Shown here: in pieces, positions 32,915-41,264 of the stretch | Layout of the letters: each line of letters starts with the position of its first letter | How positions within the stretch are numbered: position 1 is the stretch's first letter | Program-made: the position numbers and the translations under genes | Notes under the pieces: model-generated | Told to the model about the DNA's origin: nothing | Databases searched by the model: none | Seen by the model: the letters and a program-made list of their open reading frames with translations, nothing else | Origin: JAJZJT01 sp964610905 | GTDB taxonomy: Bacteria > Actinomycetota > Acidimicrobiia > Acidimicrobiales > RAAP-2 | NCBI GenBank assembly: GCA_964610905.1 | Contig: CAZSYT010000002.1 | Coordinates: 50,875-114,874, forward strand | Reading direction: 5' to 3' | DNA length: 64,000 bases

Positions 32915-33188
32915 AAATGTGCCAGGGGCCGCCACGACGGGGCCCGGCGCGCCACGCCGCTCCGACGGGCCCGTCGTGTCCTGCCGACCCGCCTGGAGGG
33001 CCGCCAGGAGGCCCTCGCCGACGCCGCGCACCCGGGGCCCACGTGCGCCGGCGGCATCTTCGCGCCGCGCCCGGACCGCCCCCGAGCTCCCGCGTCGCCT
33101 GCCGCAGGAGGATGCCCTTGTACATCCCCAGTATGTTATATAACCTGTTCGGTATGGATCGTGACCGAGCGGGCCGGGGGGCGCAGCC
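32915..33188. promoter_or_regulatory. Intergenic region with GTTATATAAC palindrome and AACCTGTT element
   Basis: Most of this stretch is GC-rich without a recognisable gene. At 33135-33144 there is a perfect palindrome GTTATATAAC, overlapped by AACCTGTT (33142-33149), the inverse of AACAGGTT at 13455. On the plus strand TATGTT or TATATA could act as -10 for the short ORFs and arsR downstream. On the minus strand an ATG (at 33121) lies only a few bases from the palindrome and opens MYKGILLRQATREL, which fades into sequence I cannot recognise, possibly a decayed gene start. A 12-codon leader ORF begins at 33154. Confidence 0.5.
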
Positions 33189-33308
33189 GTGAGCACCGCG
33201 GACGGGTCGGGCACCGCACTCGTGGGGGTCGGCGAGACCCCTCCGCCGTCACCCGTCGCCCCGCGCGGCCGATGCCGTCGAGCGCGTGGCCCGGCGAGGC
33301 GGCGGTGA
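33189..33308 (+). pseudogene. Possible relic of a thiolase N-terminus
   Basis: A 39-codon ORF from GTG 33189 begins MSTADGSGTALVGVGETPPP. This resembles the first strand of SCP-x/lipid-transfer thiolases (xxALVGVGETPxxR), then turns into Arg-rich sequence and stops just inside the arsR start. I read it as the surviving 5' end of a deleted thiolase behind the palindromic promoter. Coincidence is possible, hence the low confidence. Confidence 0.3.
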
Positions 33309-33790
33309 CGCCCCGCCAGCACGCGCCGGTGGGAACGCCGCGGGGTCGTCACGGTCCGCCTAGGACGCCGGCACCGGACCGGGCCGTCGGCGTTGTCCCC
33401 GCCGGGCCGCCGCGGCTCGACAGGACCTTCGCCGCCCTCGCCCACCCGGCCCGGCGGGCCATCCTCGCCCGCCTCGCCCACGGCCGGGCCTCGGTGACCG
33501 AGCTCGCCGCCCCGCTGGCCATGAGCCAGCCGGCGGTCTCCAAGCACCTGAAGGTCCTCGAGGAAGCCGGGCTGATCACGCGGGGCCGCGACGCCCAACG
33601 GCGCCCGTGCGAGCTGCGACGCGACGCGCTCGACGAGGTCGACGAGTGGGTCGGCGCCTTCCGACGCACGTGGGAGGAACGCCTCGACCGCCTCGACACC
33701 TACCTGCGGCAGACCCGGCAGGCGGCGTCGCCCGCGGACGCAGGCGCACCCGGGCACGAGCGCACCACAGAGGAGGACCGACATGACTGA
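33305..33790 (+). CDS. ArsR family (metalloregulator/SmtB-type) transcriptional regulator
   Basis: About 161 residues. Winged-helix core: LDRTFAALAHPARRAILARL, SVTELAAPLAMSQPAVSKHL, KVLEEAGLITRGRDAQRRPC (residues about 40-100), ending DRLDTYLRQTRQAA. No metal-binding CxC motif, so it is not an arsenic sensor. The pairing with an AHSA1 gene (overlap of 8 bases) is a common actinobacterial module in which the regulator controls its partner. The start is uncertain: GTG 33305 or ATG 33272; the N-terminal ~35 residues are Pro/Arg-rich and probably dispensable. Confidence 0.88.
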   Translation: MTPRQHAPVGTPRGRHGPPRTPAPDRAVGVVPAGPPRLDRTFAALAHPARRAILARLAHGRASVTELAAPLAMSQPAVSKHLKVLEEAGLITRGRDAQRRPCELRRDALDEVDEWVGAFRRTWEERLDRLDTYLRQTRQAASPADAGAPGHERTTEEDRHD

Positions 33791-34685
33791 ACCGAGCTCG
33801 ACGCGCGAGATCACCCTGCGGCGCGTCTACGACGCACCGCGCGAGGCGGTGTTCGCCCTGTGGACGGACGCCGAGCACCTTGCGCGCTGGTGGGGGCCCG
33901 AGGGCTTCTCGGCGCCACGAGTCGAGTCGGACCCCCGCCCGGGCGGTGCGCTCACCATCGTGATGGTCGGCGAAGGGTTCGAGCAGACCATGCACGGCCA
34001 CTACCGGGAGGTCGTGGCGCCCGAGCGGCTGGTGGTCGACGCGTTCGTGCCCGGCCCCGACGGCTCCCCGCTCCTCGAGTCGTCCCACACGGTGACCTTC
34101 GCCGACCTCGCCGGACGAACCGAGGTCACCGTGGTCGCGCGCGCCACGGTCTCGGGTCCCGAGGGCCGCGCCGCCCTCGAGGGGATGCAGGCGGGGTGGA
34201 ACCAGAGCCTCCAGTGCCTCGACGACGTGGTCACCGGGGCCGTCGACCGCCAGGTGGTCCTGGCCCACCTCTACGACGCACCTCCCGAGGTCGTGTTCCC
34301 CTACTGGGTCGAGCCTGCCCACCTCGAGCGGTGGTGGGGACCCGACGGCTTCACGCTCACCACCCACGAGCACGACCTGCGCCCGGGCGGTCGCTGGGTG
34401 TTCACCATGCACGGCCCCGACGGGCGCGACCATGCCAACACCGTCACCTACCGCGAGATCGACGCGCGTGAACGGCTGGTGACGACGCACGGGTCCCCCG
34501 AGGACGAAGACCCGCCCTTCGACACCGTCGTGACCTTCGACGAGATGGCGGGACGCACGGTGGTGACACTTCGGCACGTCTTCGCCAGCGCGCACGACCG
34601 CGACGTGGTGGTCGAGCGCTTCCACGCCGACGAGGGTGGCAGGCAGACCTTGGCCCGGCTCGCCGTGCTCCTCGGGGACCGCTGA
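33783..34685 (+). CDS. Tandem AHSA1/SRPBCC domain protein
   Basis: 300 residues made of two AHSA1-type START-like domains. Domain 1 (about 8-145): RVYDAPREAVFALWTDAEHL, ARWWGPEGFSAPRVESDPRP. Domain 2 (about 155-300): HLYDAPPEVVFPYWVEPAHL, ERWWGPDGFTLTTHEHDLRP. Each has the WWGP signature and a final VxRxHxxxGxxxxL-like helix (VVERFHADEGGRQTLARLAV). These domains bind hydrophobic ligands; no enzymatic activity is implied. Usually one domain is present, so the duplication is mildly unusual. Translation is coupled to the ArsR gene. Confidence 0.9.
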   Translation: MTEPSSTREITLRRVYDAPREAVFALWTDAEHLARWWGPEGFSAPRVESDPRPGGALTIVMVGEGFEQTMHGHYREVVAPERLVVDAFVPGPDGSPLLESSHTVTFADLAGRTEVTVVARATVSGPEGRAALEGMQAGWNQSLQCLDDVVTGAVDRQVVLAHLYDAPPEVVFPYWVEPAHLERWWGPDGFTLTTHEHDLRPGGRWVFTMHGPDGRDHANTVTYREIDARERLVTTHGSPEDEDPPFDTVVTFDEMAGRTVVTLRHVFASAHDRDVVVERFHADEGGRQTLARLAVLLGDR

Positions 34686-34748
34686 GCCCGGCTCGCCGCC
34701 CGGGTCGGGGCACTGGCGCCCGGGCCCCGGCCGTGCGACGCTTCGGGC

Positions 34749-35687
34749 ATGGCACGACCACACGGGCGGGGGGGCGGCGTCGTGCTGTCGGGCCTGCGCA
34801 AGTCCTACGGGCCCATCGAGGCGGTGCGGGGCGTCGACCTCGCCATCGCTCCGGGCGAGACGGTGGCGCTGCTCGGCCCGAACGGCGCCGGCAAGTCGAC
34901 GACCATCGACCTCTTGCTCGGGCTGGCCCGCCCCGACGCCGGGAGCGTGTCGCTCTTCGGGCTCGCCCCGGCCGACGCCGTCGCCTCGGGGCTCGTCGGC
35001 GGCATGCTGCAGACGGGGTCGCTCGTCGAGCACCTGTCGGTCGCCGAGCTCGTCGCCGTGGTGGCGTCCCTCTACCCGGACCCGCTGCCCGTCGACGAGG
35101 TGCTCGACACGACGGGCGCCGCCGCCTACGCGCAGCAGCAGACGAGCAAGCTGTCGGGGGGCCAGACCCAGCGGGTGCGCTTCGCCCTGGCGCTGGTGGC
35201 CAATCCCGACCTGCTGGTCCTCGACGAGCCGACCGCCGCCCTCGACGTCGAGGCCCGCCGCGACTTCTGGGCGACGATGCGCGGCGTGGCGAGCAGCGGC
35301 ACGACGGTGCTCTTCGCCACCCACTACCTCGAGGAGGCCGACGCCTACGCCGACCGGGTCGTGCTGCTCGTGCGGGGCCAGGTCGTCGCCGACGGCCCCG
35401 CCACCGAGATCAAGGCCAAGGTCGGCGGACGGACCATCCGGGCGACGCTGCCGGGTGTCGACCTCGCAGAGGTCGGCGCCCTCCCCGGCGTCACCACCGC
35501 GGAGCGCCGGGGCGACGCCGTCGTGCTGTCGTGCGCCGACTCGGACGCCGCGCTGCGGGCCCTGCTCGCCCGCTACCCGGTCGCCCGCGACCTCGAGGTG
35601 CGGGGCGCGGGGCTCGAGGAGGCCTTCCTCGAGCTCGTCGGCGGAGACGAGCTCGGCGTCGGCGTCACCGGGGTCCCGGCGCCGTGA
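34749..35687 (+). CDS. ABC-2 type exporter ATP-binding protein
   Basis: 312 residues. Nucleotide-binding domain with Walker A LLGPNGAGKSTTIDLLLGLA, Q-loop GGMLQTGSLVEHLSVAELVA, signature KLSGGQTQRVRFALALVANP, Walker B LLVLDEPTAALDVEARRDFW and switch His FATHYLEEADAYA. A C-terminal ~90-residue extension (VGGRTIRATLPGVDLAEVG...) is typical of drug- or lipid-export ATPases of the CcmA/DrrA group. The stop overlaps the permease start (GTGA). Together they form a half-transporter pair that dimerises; substrate unknown. Confidence 0.93.
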   Translation: MARPHGRGGGVVLSGLRKSYGPIEAVRGVDLAIAPGETVALLGPNGAGKSTTIDLLLGLARPDAGSVSLFGLAPADAVASGLVGGMLQTGSLVEHLSVAELVAVVASLYPDPLPVDEVLDTTGAAAYAQQQTSKLSGGQTQRVRFALALVANPDLLVLDEPTAALDVEARRDFWATMRGVASSGTTVLFATHYLEEADAYADRVVLLVRGQVVADGPATEIKAKVGGRTIRATLPGVDLAEVGALPGVTTAERRGDAVVLSCADSDAALRALLARYPVARDLEVRGAGLEEAFLELVGGDELGVGVTGVPAP

Positions 35688-36415
35688 GGCGGGCGACCTA
35701 CCTCCGCGCCGAGGTCGTCCGGACCTTTCGGAACCGGCGGTTCCTCCTCTTCTCGCTCGGCTTCCCGCTCGTCCTCTTCCTCGCCGTCGGCGGCGCCAAC
35801 AAGGGCAAGTCGCTGTCGGGCATCGGCTTCGCCCTCTACTACATGAGCGGCATGGTCGCCTGGGGCTCGATGGTGGCCATCGTGTCGTCGGGGGCCCGCA
35901 TCGCCGCCGAGCGCCAGGTCGGCTGGACGCGCCAGCTCCGGATCACGCCGCTTCGGGCCCGGACCTACTTCACGGCCAAGATCGTCTGCGGGTACCTGCT
36001 GGCCCTGCTCACCATCGTCGTGCTCTACGTCGCCGGCCTCTCCCTCGACGTCCACCTCCGGGCCAGCGAGTGGGCGGCGATGACCGGGCTGGTGCTCGTC
36101 GGGCTCGTGCCCTTCGCCGTGCTCGGCGTGCTCCTCGGCCACCTGGTCAAGCCCGACTCGCTCGGCCCGGCCGTCGGCGGCGTCACCAGCCTGTTCGCCC
36201 TCCTCGGCGGGGCGTGGGGGCCGCTCGGGTCCGACCGCGTCCTCACCGACGTCGCCAAGTGCCTGCCCTCCTACTGGCTCGTCCACTCGGCGAGCGTCGT
36301 CCTGCACGGCCCGGCGTGGCCGCCGGCCGAGGACTGGGTGGTGCTGGCGGTCTGGACGGCGGCCCTCGGCTGGCTCGCCGTCGGCGCGTTCCGGCGGGAC
36401 ACGGCTCGGGTCTGA
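35684..36415 (+). CDS. ABC-2 type transporter permease
   Basis: 243 residues from a GTG overlapping the ATPase stop. Six hydrophobic segments are visible: FLLFSLGFPLVLFLAVGG, FALYYMSGMVAWGSMVAIVS, VCGYLLALLTIVVLYVAGLS, MTGLVLVGLVPFAVLGVLLG, a GGVTSLFALLGGAW segment, and a final WVVLAVWTAALGWLAVGAF. The pattern fits DrrB-like exporters. ERQVGWTRQLRITPLRARTY, the conserved cytoplasmic loop, contacts the ATPase. A serine hydrolase gene follows closely and may be in the same unit. Confidence 0.9.
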   Translation: MRRATYLRAEVVRTFRNRRFLLFSLGFPLVLFLAVGGANKGKSLSGIGFALYYMSGMVAWGSMVAIVSSGARIAAERQVGWTRQLRITPLRARTYFTAKIVCGYLLALLTIVVLYVAGLSLDVHLRASEWAAMTGLVLVGLVPFAVLGVLLGHLVKPDSLGPAVGGVTSLFALLGGAWGPLGSDRVLTDVAKCLPSYWLVHSASVVLHGPAWPPAEDWVVLAVWTAALGWLAVGAFRRDTARV

Positions 36416-36459
36416 CCGGTCAGGGGCGGCCGGCTCCCAGGCGGCGCGAGACTGCACCG

Positions 36460-37593
36460 GTGGACGTCCCCGTGTCGGGCACCTGTGACGAGCGCTTCGC
36501 CCCGGTCCGTGACGCCTTCGCCGCCAACTTCGCCGATCGCGGGGAGCTCGGTGCCGCCGTCACGGTGGTCGTCGGCGGCAAGACGGTGGTCGAGCTGGTC
36601 GGGGGCTTCCGCGACGCGGCACGGACGCGGCCGTGGGAGCCCGCCACCCTCGTCGACGTCTACTCGGTCGGCAAGGCGATCGTCGCCCTGCTCCTGCTCC
36701 AGCTGGTCGACGCCGGCGAGGTCGGCCTCGACGACCCGGTCTGCTCGGTCTGGCCCGAGTTCGCCGCCGGCGGGAAGCAGGGTGCGACGCTCCGCCACGC
36801 CCTCTGCCACCGGGCCGGCGTGCCGGCCGTCCGCGAGCCGCTCACGAACGACGACCTGTGGGCGTGGGACCGGATGGCCGCCGCCGTCGCCGCCACCGAG
36901 GCCTGGTGGGAGCCCGGCAGCCGCCACGCCTACCACACCAACACCTACGGGCACCTGGTCGGCGAGCTGGTCCGCCGGGTCACCGGCCAGTCGCCCGGCG
37001 AGCGCCTCCGCGGGGTCGCCGGTCCGCTCGGCGCCGACGTGCACTTCGGCCTCCCGCCCGAGGAGCACGATCGCTGCGCCGAGGTCGTCTGGGCGATCGG
37101 CGGTCCACCACCCACCGTCGACCGGACGGCCCTCAGCGGCGACGACCTGATGGTCCAGCTCGGCTACTTCAACCCGCCGGGCTACTCGTCGATGGGCGTG
37201 GTCAACACGCCCGAGTGGCGCTCGGCCGAGGTGCCCTCCACCAACGGGCACGCCACGGCCACCGGCATCGCCCGCCTCTACGCCGCCCTGCTCGAGCCGG
37301 GCCGGCTCCTCTCTCCCGGGTTGCTGGCCGAGGCGGCCTCGCCCCAGTCGAGCGGGTTCTGCCCCGTCCTCGGCGAGGAGGTCACCTTCGGCCTCGGGTT
37401 CGCGCCCACCACGGAGCGGCGGCCGTTCGGCCCCAACCCCCGCTCCTTCGGCCACTTCGGCACGGGCGGTGCCCTCGGCTTCGCGGACCCCGACGCGTCG
37501 GTCGCCTTCGGGTACGCCATGAACGACGTCATCCCCCGGTGGCAGTCGACCCGCAACCGGGCCCTCGTCGACGCCGTCTACGCGTGCCTGTGA
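36460..37593 (+). CDS. Serine hydrolase, beta-lactamase class C/esterase family
   Basis: 377 residues. Active-site SxxK motif in VYSVGKAIVALLL (about residue 69), tyrosine motif YHTNTYG in place of YxN, and FGHFGTGGALGFADP (HxG) near the C-terminus. The absence of a signal peptide, and the context, favour a cytoplasmic esterase/transesterase (EstB/LovD-like) over a true beta-lactamase. GTG 36460 was chosen; a second in-frame GTG is at 36472, and neither has a strong ribosome site. It is only 45 bases after the ABC permease, so it may be co-transcribed. Confidence 0.88.
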   Translation: MDVPVSGTCDERFAPVRDAFAANFADRGELGAAVTVVVGGKTVVELVGGFRDAARTRPWEPATLVDVYSVGKAIVALLLLQLVDAGEVGLDDPVCSVWPEFAAGGKQGATLRHALCHRAGVPAVREPLTNDDLWAWDRMAAAVAATEAWWEPGSRHAYHTNTYGHLVGELVRRVTGQSPGERLRGVAGPLGADVHFGLPPEEHDRCAEVVWAIGGPPPTVDRTALSGDDLMVQLGYFNPPGYSSMGVVNTPEWRSAEVPSTNGHATATGIARLYAALLEPGRLLSPGLLAEAASPQSSGFCPVLGEEVTFGLGFAPTTERRPFGPNPRSFGHFGTGGALGFADPDASVAFGYAMNDVIPRWQSTRNRALVDAVYACL

Positions 37594-37789
37594 CGCGGTG
37601 GTGGCCGCACCCGGCCCGTCCCCGGGCCCGGCGCTAGCATCGCCGCCACGGCGGACCACCCACCGGCACCCGTCCCCGGCGAGCCCGACGTGCGCCCCAC
37701 CGACTGCGCTCGCTGACCGTCCGGGCGCCCGGGCGAGCCGCCCAGCCGGGCAGCCGGGCGGCCGGGACCGTGAGAGCGAGGAGGCGGCC

Positions 37790-38764
37790 ATGGCCGAGCT
37801 GGAGACCGTCCGCTACGAGGAGACGGGCGACGGGGTCGCCTGGGTGACGCTCGACCGCCCCGAGGTCCACAACGCGTTCGACACGACGATGCAGCGCGAG
37901 CTGCGCGGCCTGTGGCGGTGGCTCCGCCATCGCGACGAGGTCCGGGCGATCGTGCTGACCGGGGCGGGCGACCGGGCGTTCTGCACCGGGGTCGACCAGA
38001 GCGAGGTCATGGCCTCCCCGGGCGCCCAAGGCGCTCACGGTGCCGCCGGTGCCCACGGCGAGGGGGGCGAGGGGAGCGGCGCCGCGGGGGGCGGCGAGGG
38101 GGCTGTCGCAGAGGCGGAGGGCGGCGCCGGGGCGGGGGCGGCGCGGGGGGCCGGCGAGCCCGGCCCGGTCGAATTCCAGCACGAGCCCGTCTCGATCGGG
38201 TGGGGCCCGAGCCCCTTCATGTTCGACGACCCCGGTCGCAACCTCGGCCCCAAGACGAACGACCTGTGGAAGCCGGTCGTCTGTGCCGTGAACGGCATGG
38301 CGTGCGGTGGCGCCTTCTACCTCCTCGGCGAGGTCGAGTTCCTCGTCGCCGCCGAGCACGCCACGTTCTTCGATCCCCACCTCACCTACGGCATGGCCGC
38401 CGCCTACGAGCCCATGCATCTCGCCGGGGCCCTGCCCTTCCCCGAGCTCGTCCGCATGACCCTGCTGGGTGCCGAGGAGCGGATGACGGCGGCGCGGGCC
38501 CACCAGGTCGGGTGGGTCTCCGAGGTCGTGCCCATGGCCGAGCTGCGCGAGCGGGCGGGGTGGGCGGCCTCGGTGCTGGCCCGGTCCCACCCCGTCGCCA
38601 TGCAGGCCACCCTCCGAGCGCTGTGGGCGGCACGCGACCTCGGGCGGGCCGAGGCGCTGCGCACGGCGTGGGCCTACGTCGGCCTGGGTGACGACCAGGA
38701 CGCCCTCGACGCAGGACGGGCCCGCTTCGCCAGCGGCCAGCGGGTCGAGTGGCGGAGCCGGTGA
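37790..38764 (+). CDS. Enoyl-CoA hydratase/isomerase family protein with low-complexity insertion
   Basis: 324 residues, ATG 37790 with GCGAGGAGG. Crotonase core: WVTLDRPEVHNAFDTTMQRE, LTGAGDRAFCTGVDQSEVMA, PVVCAVNGMACGGAFYLLGE, ATFFDPHLTYGMAAAYEPMH. An insertion of about 55 residues rich in Gly, Ala and Glu (from about 70 to 125) sits between the conserved TGVD motif and the oxyanion strand. This is an exposed loop in the fold, so it is probably a disordered tether. Both canonical glutamates are absent (GGAFY, DPHLT), as in the fused crotonase at 5.6-7.4 kb, to which the second half is clearly related. Probably its own unit, with a TAGCAT -10 near 37634. Confidence 0.88.
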   Translation: MAELETVRYEETGDGVAWVTLDRPEVHNAFDTTMQRELRGLWRWLRHRDEVRAIVLTGAGDRAFCTGVDQSEVMASPGAQGAHGAAGAHGEGGEGSGAAGGGEGAVAEAEGGAGAGAARGAGEPGPVEFQHEPVSIGWGPSPFMFDDPGRNLGPKTNDLWKPVVCAVNGMACGGAFYLLGEVEFLVAAEHATFFDPHLTYGMAAAYEPMHLAGALPFPELVRMTLLGAEERMTAARAHQVGWVSEVVPMAELRERAGWAASVLARSHPVAMQATLRALWAARDLGRAEALRTAWAYVGLGDDQDALDAGRARFASGQRVEWRSR

Positions 38765-38776
38765 ACGCGACGACGG

Positions 38777-38799
38777 GTGCCGCCCGGCCGACCCGGCAC
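38777..38799. terminator. Candidate hairpin between convergent genes
   Basis: GTGCCG (38777-38782) can pair with CGGCAC (38794-38799) around an 11-base GC-rich loop, between the crotonase stop (38764) and the permease stop (38832). Modest stem, no U-tract. Confidence 0.4.
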
Positions 38800-38831
38800 G
38801 GCGTGTCCCCCTGGCGAAGCCGGCACCGCCG

Positions 38832-41261
38832 TCACTCGACGGTGCGCAAGGTGCCCGGAAGGTCGAGGGTGCGGAGCCTGCGAGCCACGAGCGTGGGGGC
38901 GGCGGCCGCGGCGGCGAGCCCGATGCCGGCGGTGATCAGGTAGGACGACGTGCGGACCGACTCGAGGACGGCGAGCTGCGGCACGGCGACGGGGAACACC
39001 GAGCCGAGGATGAACCGAAGCACGACGACTCCGAGCCCGACGCCCAGGCCGGCACCGGCCAGGCCGAGCAGGACGCTCTCGGCCACGCCGACGGCCACGA
39101 TGCGGGGGACGCCGACCCCGAACGCCAGCATCGTGGCGTGCTCGCGGACGCGCTCGTCGCTGCCGACCCGGCTGCTGTTGTAGGCGACGAGGAAGGCGAG
39201 CAGCCCGATGACCAGCTGCATGACGATGAACAGGTTCGCCACGACCGACAGGATGCTCCGCATCGTGCCGGCGATCGAGCTGGCGGCGAGGGCGGAGGCG
39301 ACCCCTGGGAGCGCGGCGATCGACCGCTGCAGCCGGTCCATAGACACGCCCGGGCGCGGGACCACGGTGGCCGTGTTGACGATCCCGGCGAGGCCCAGCA
39401 GCGAGGCGTCGCTCCGGTCCATGTAGGCGACGAACCGGTAGGGGCTCGAGACGATCGCCCGCACGGGGACCGCCGTGTCCTCGAAGCGGTAGCCGGCGCC
39501 TTCGCGCACGGGATGCCGGAGCGTGACCCGGTCGCCCGGACCGACGCCGAGGTCGGTCGCCGCCTTCGTCGACAGGACGATCCCGCCGGGGGCGACCCCG
39601 CGTTCGGCGAGCTCGGCGGGTACGACGAGGGGATCGGACAGGTCGACCATGGCGATCGACACGTCGATCCTCACGGCACCCCGGACCAGCGTGCCACCGG
39701 TGTCGAGACCCAAGGCGCTCCGTTCGACCAGCGGGGAGCGGGTCACGGCCTCGACGACCGGTGTGGAGGAGGGCTGGTAGCTCGTGAAGTCCACCAGCAG
39801 GCGGTCGCCGCTCGCCCCCGACAGGATCCGGCTCCCCGTGTCGATGGTGGCGGTGGTGGAGTCCGTCGCTCCCAACGCGGCGAGCAGGGGCGCGAGGATC
39901 AGCGCGATCGCCACGACCGTCGTCACCGAGCGAGCGGGTGCGATGGCGACCCGGCGCAGGGGCGCTTGCACGAGCGTCCCCCCGACGAGGTGCAGCCTGC
40001 GGGCGAGCCCGGTGAGCCGATGGCGCCGGCCACGGAGGTGGGGCGGCAGGAAGGCGTCGGTCGGGGCGACGTGGACGGCCCGCCAGACGGGGTACGCGCT
40101 CCCGGCCAGCGGGATGGCGAGGCCGAGCGCCGCGGCCACGAGGAAGAGCCCGCTCTGCCACGGCGTCTCCCACACGGGGAGCGGCAGGGTCGTCTTCATG
40201 ATGGTGAGCACCCACGTGCCGATGCCCCAGCCGACGACGACCCCGAGTGCCACGCCGGCGACGGCGACCTCGGCGGCGAGCGCCATCGGCCGGATGGCGA
40301 TCTGGCGCCCCGGGACACCGAGCGCCATGGCGATGCCGATGTCGCGCCGCTGCGACTCGACGACCCGGCGTGTCAGGTTGAAGGCGGCGAACCCCGCCCC
40401 GGCCAGGACGAGGAGGGCGAAGAGGTCGAAGATCCGCTGCTCGCTGGTGATCTCGTCGTAGAGGGCCCGGACCGCAGGCGTGTCGCGCCGCACGGTCACG
40501 GTCAGCCCGGCCGAGGGCTCGAGCCGGCCGAGCGAGCGGGTGAGCACGGCGGCGACGCGCTCGACGTCGGCACCCGCCCGCACCGTCGCCACGACGTCGT
40601 CGGCTCGGCCGGACAGACCGGCCAGGCGCTGGGCCAGAGGCAGCGGTGCGAAGAGCACGGCGCGGGTGGCCGCCCCCTGGATGGTCGCTCCCATGGTGGA
40701 CGTCAGGTTCAGGTACTCGGGCTCGAGGACGGTCCCCACGTAGCGCACCGGCGTACCGGCGACGGTCAGCGTGCCGGCGGCCGGCATGTGGTGGGCTGCG
40801 GCGAAGTGCTCGTCGAGCAGCACGGCCGACCCGGTGGCATCGGCCGGCCCGAGCGTGCGACCGGCGGTCACGCTCCAGCGGTCGACGCGGACGCCGCGGG
40901 CGAGGTCCACCCCGACGACGACACCGGCCGCAGGGATGCTCCCGGCCCGGCCCGCCCGGACCGGGAGGTCGACGACGAGGCGCTCCTCGGCGTCGGCGAG
41001 GAGGCCGCCGCCGGCCGTGCGCACGGCGGCGAGCAGCTCGGACGCAGGGAGCGTGAGCCCGGGCGGCGTGGCGACCTCGAGGTCGTGGGCGTCGAGGCTG
41101 GCGAACGAGGCGTCCAGCGACGTCGTGCGCCAGACCGACGTGCTCCCCAACCCGGCGTAGATGCCCGACCCGAGGGCCACGATGGCGGCGATGGCGACGA
41201 CGTGGGGCGTCCGCTGGCGTAACCCGCGCCACGACCAGCGGAACCAGAAGCCGGGCCGCAC
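38832..41261 (-). CDS. FtsX/MacB-type ABC transporter permease
   Basis: 809 residues, a duplicated FtsX-like permease. An N-terminal TM (VVAIAAIVALGSGIYAGLGS) is followed by a periplasmic MacB-PCD-like domain, then a three-TM FtsX block (IFDLFALLVLAGAGFAAFNL; RRDIGIAMALGVPGRQIAIR; LFLVAAALGLAIPLAGSAYP), and the same arrangement is repeated in the second half (LFIVMQLVIGLLAFLVAYNS; VREHATMLAFGVGVPRIVAV; VAESVLLGLAGAGLGVGLGV). It works with the adjacent ATPase; exported lipids, peptides or mechanotransmission are possible. GTG 41261 lies 3 bases after the ATPase stop. Confidence 0.92.
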   Translation of the reverse strand: MRPGFWFRWSWRGLRQRTPHVVAIAAIVALGSGIYAGLGSTSVWRTTSLDASFASLDAHDLEVATPPGLTLPASELLAAVRTAGGGLLADAEERLVVDLPVRAGRAGSIPAAGVVVGVDLARGVRVDRWSVTAGRTLGPADATGSAVLLDEHFAAAHHMPAAGTLTVAGTPVRYVGTVLEPEYLNLTSTMGATIQGAATRAVLFAPLPLAQRLAGLSGRADDVVATVRAGADVERVAAVLTRSLGRLEPSAGLTVTVRRDTPAVRALYDEITSEQRIFDLFALLVLAGAGFAAFNLTRRVVESQRRDIGIAMALGVPGRQIAIRPMALAAEVAVAGVALGVVVGWGIGTWVLTIMKTTLPLPVWETPWQSGLFLVAAALGLAIPLAGSAYPVWRAVHVAPTDAFLPPHLRGRRHRLTGLARRLHLVGGTLVQAPLRRVAIAPARSVTTVVAIALILAPLLAALGATDSTTATIDTGSRILSGASGDRLLVDFTSYQPSSTPVVEAVTRSPLVERSALGLDTGGTLVRGAVRIDVSIAMVDLSDPLVVPAELAERGVAPGGIVLSTKAATDLGVGPGDRVTLRHPVREGAGYRFEDTAVPVRAIVSSPYRFVAYMDRSDASLLGLAGIVNTATVVPRPGVSMDRLQRSIAALPGVASALAASSIAGTMRSILSVVANLFIVMQLVIGLLAFLVAYNSSRVGSDERVREHATMLAFGVGVPRIVAVGVAESVLLGLAGAGLGVGLGVVVLRFILGSVFPVAVPQLAVLESVRTSSYLITAGIGLAAAAAAPTLVARRLRTLDLPGTLRTVE

Positions 41262-41264
41262 CGG

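Noticed and set aside
33154..33192. 12-codon leader peptide as an attenuator
   Set aside because: No run of one amino acid codon and no alternative hairpins recognised; most likely a chance ORF.
33305..33790. Arsenic-resistance regulator
   Set aside because: The HTH is ArsR-type, but no CxC metal site and no ars genes are present; pairing with AHSA1 indicates a different role.
36460..37593. Antibiotic-resistance beta-lactamase
   Set aside because: No signal peptide, altered YxN motif and a catabolic context favour an esterase-type serine hydrolase.
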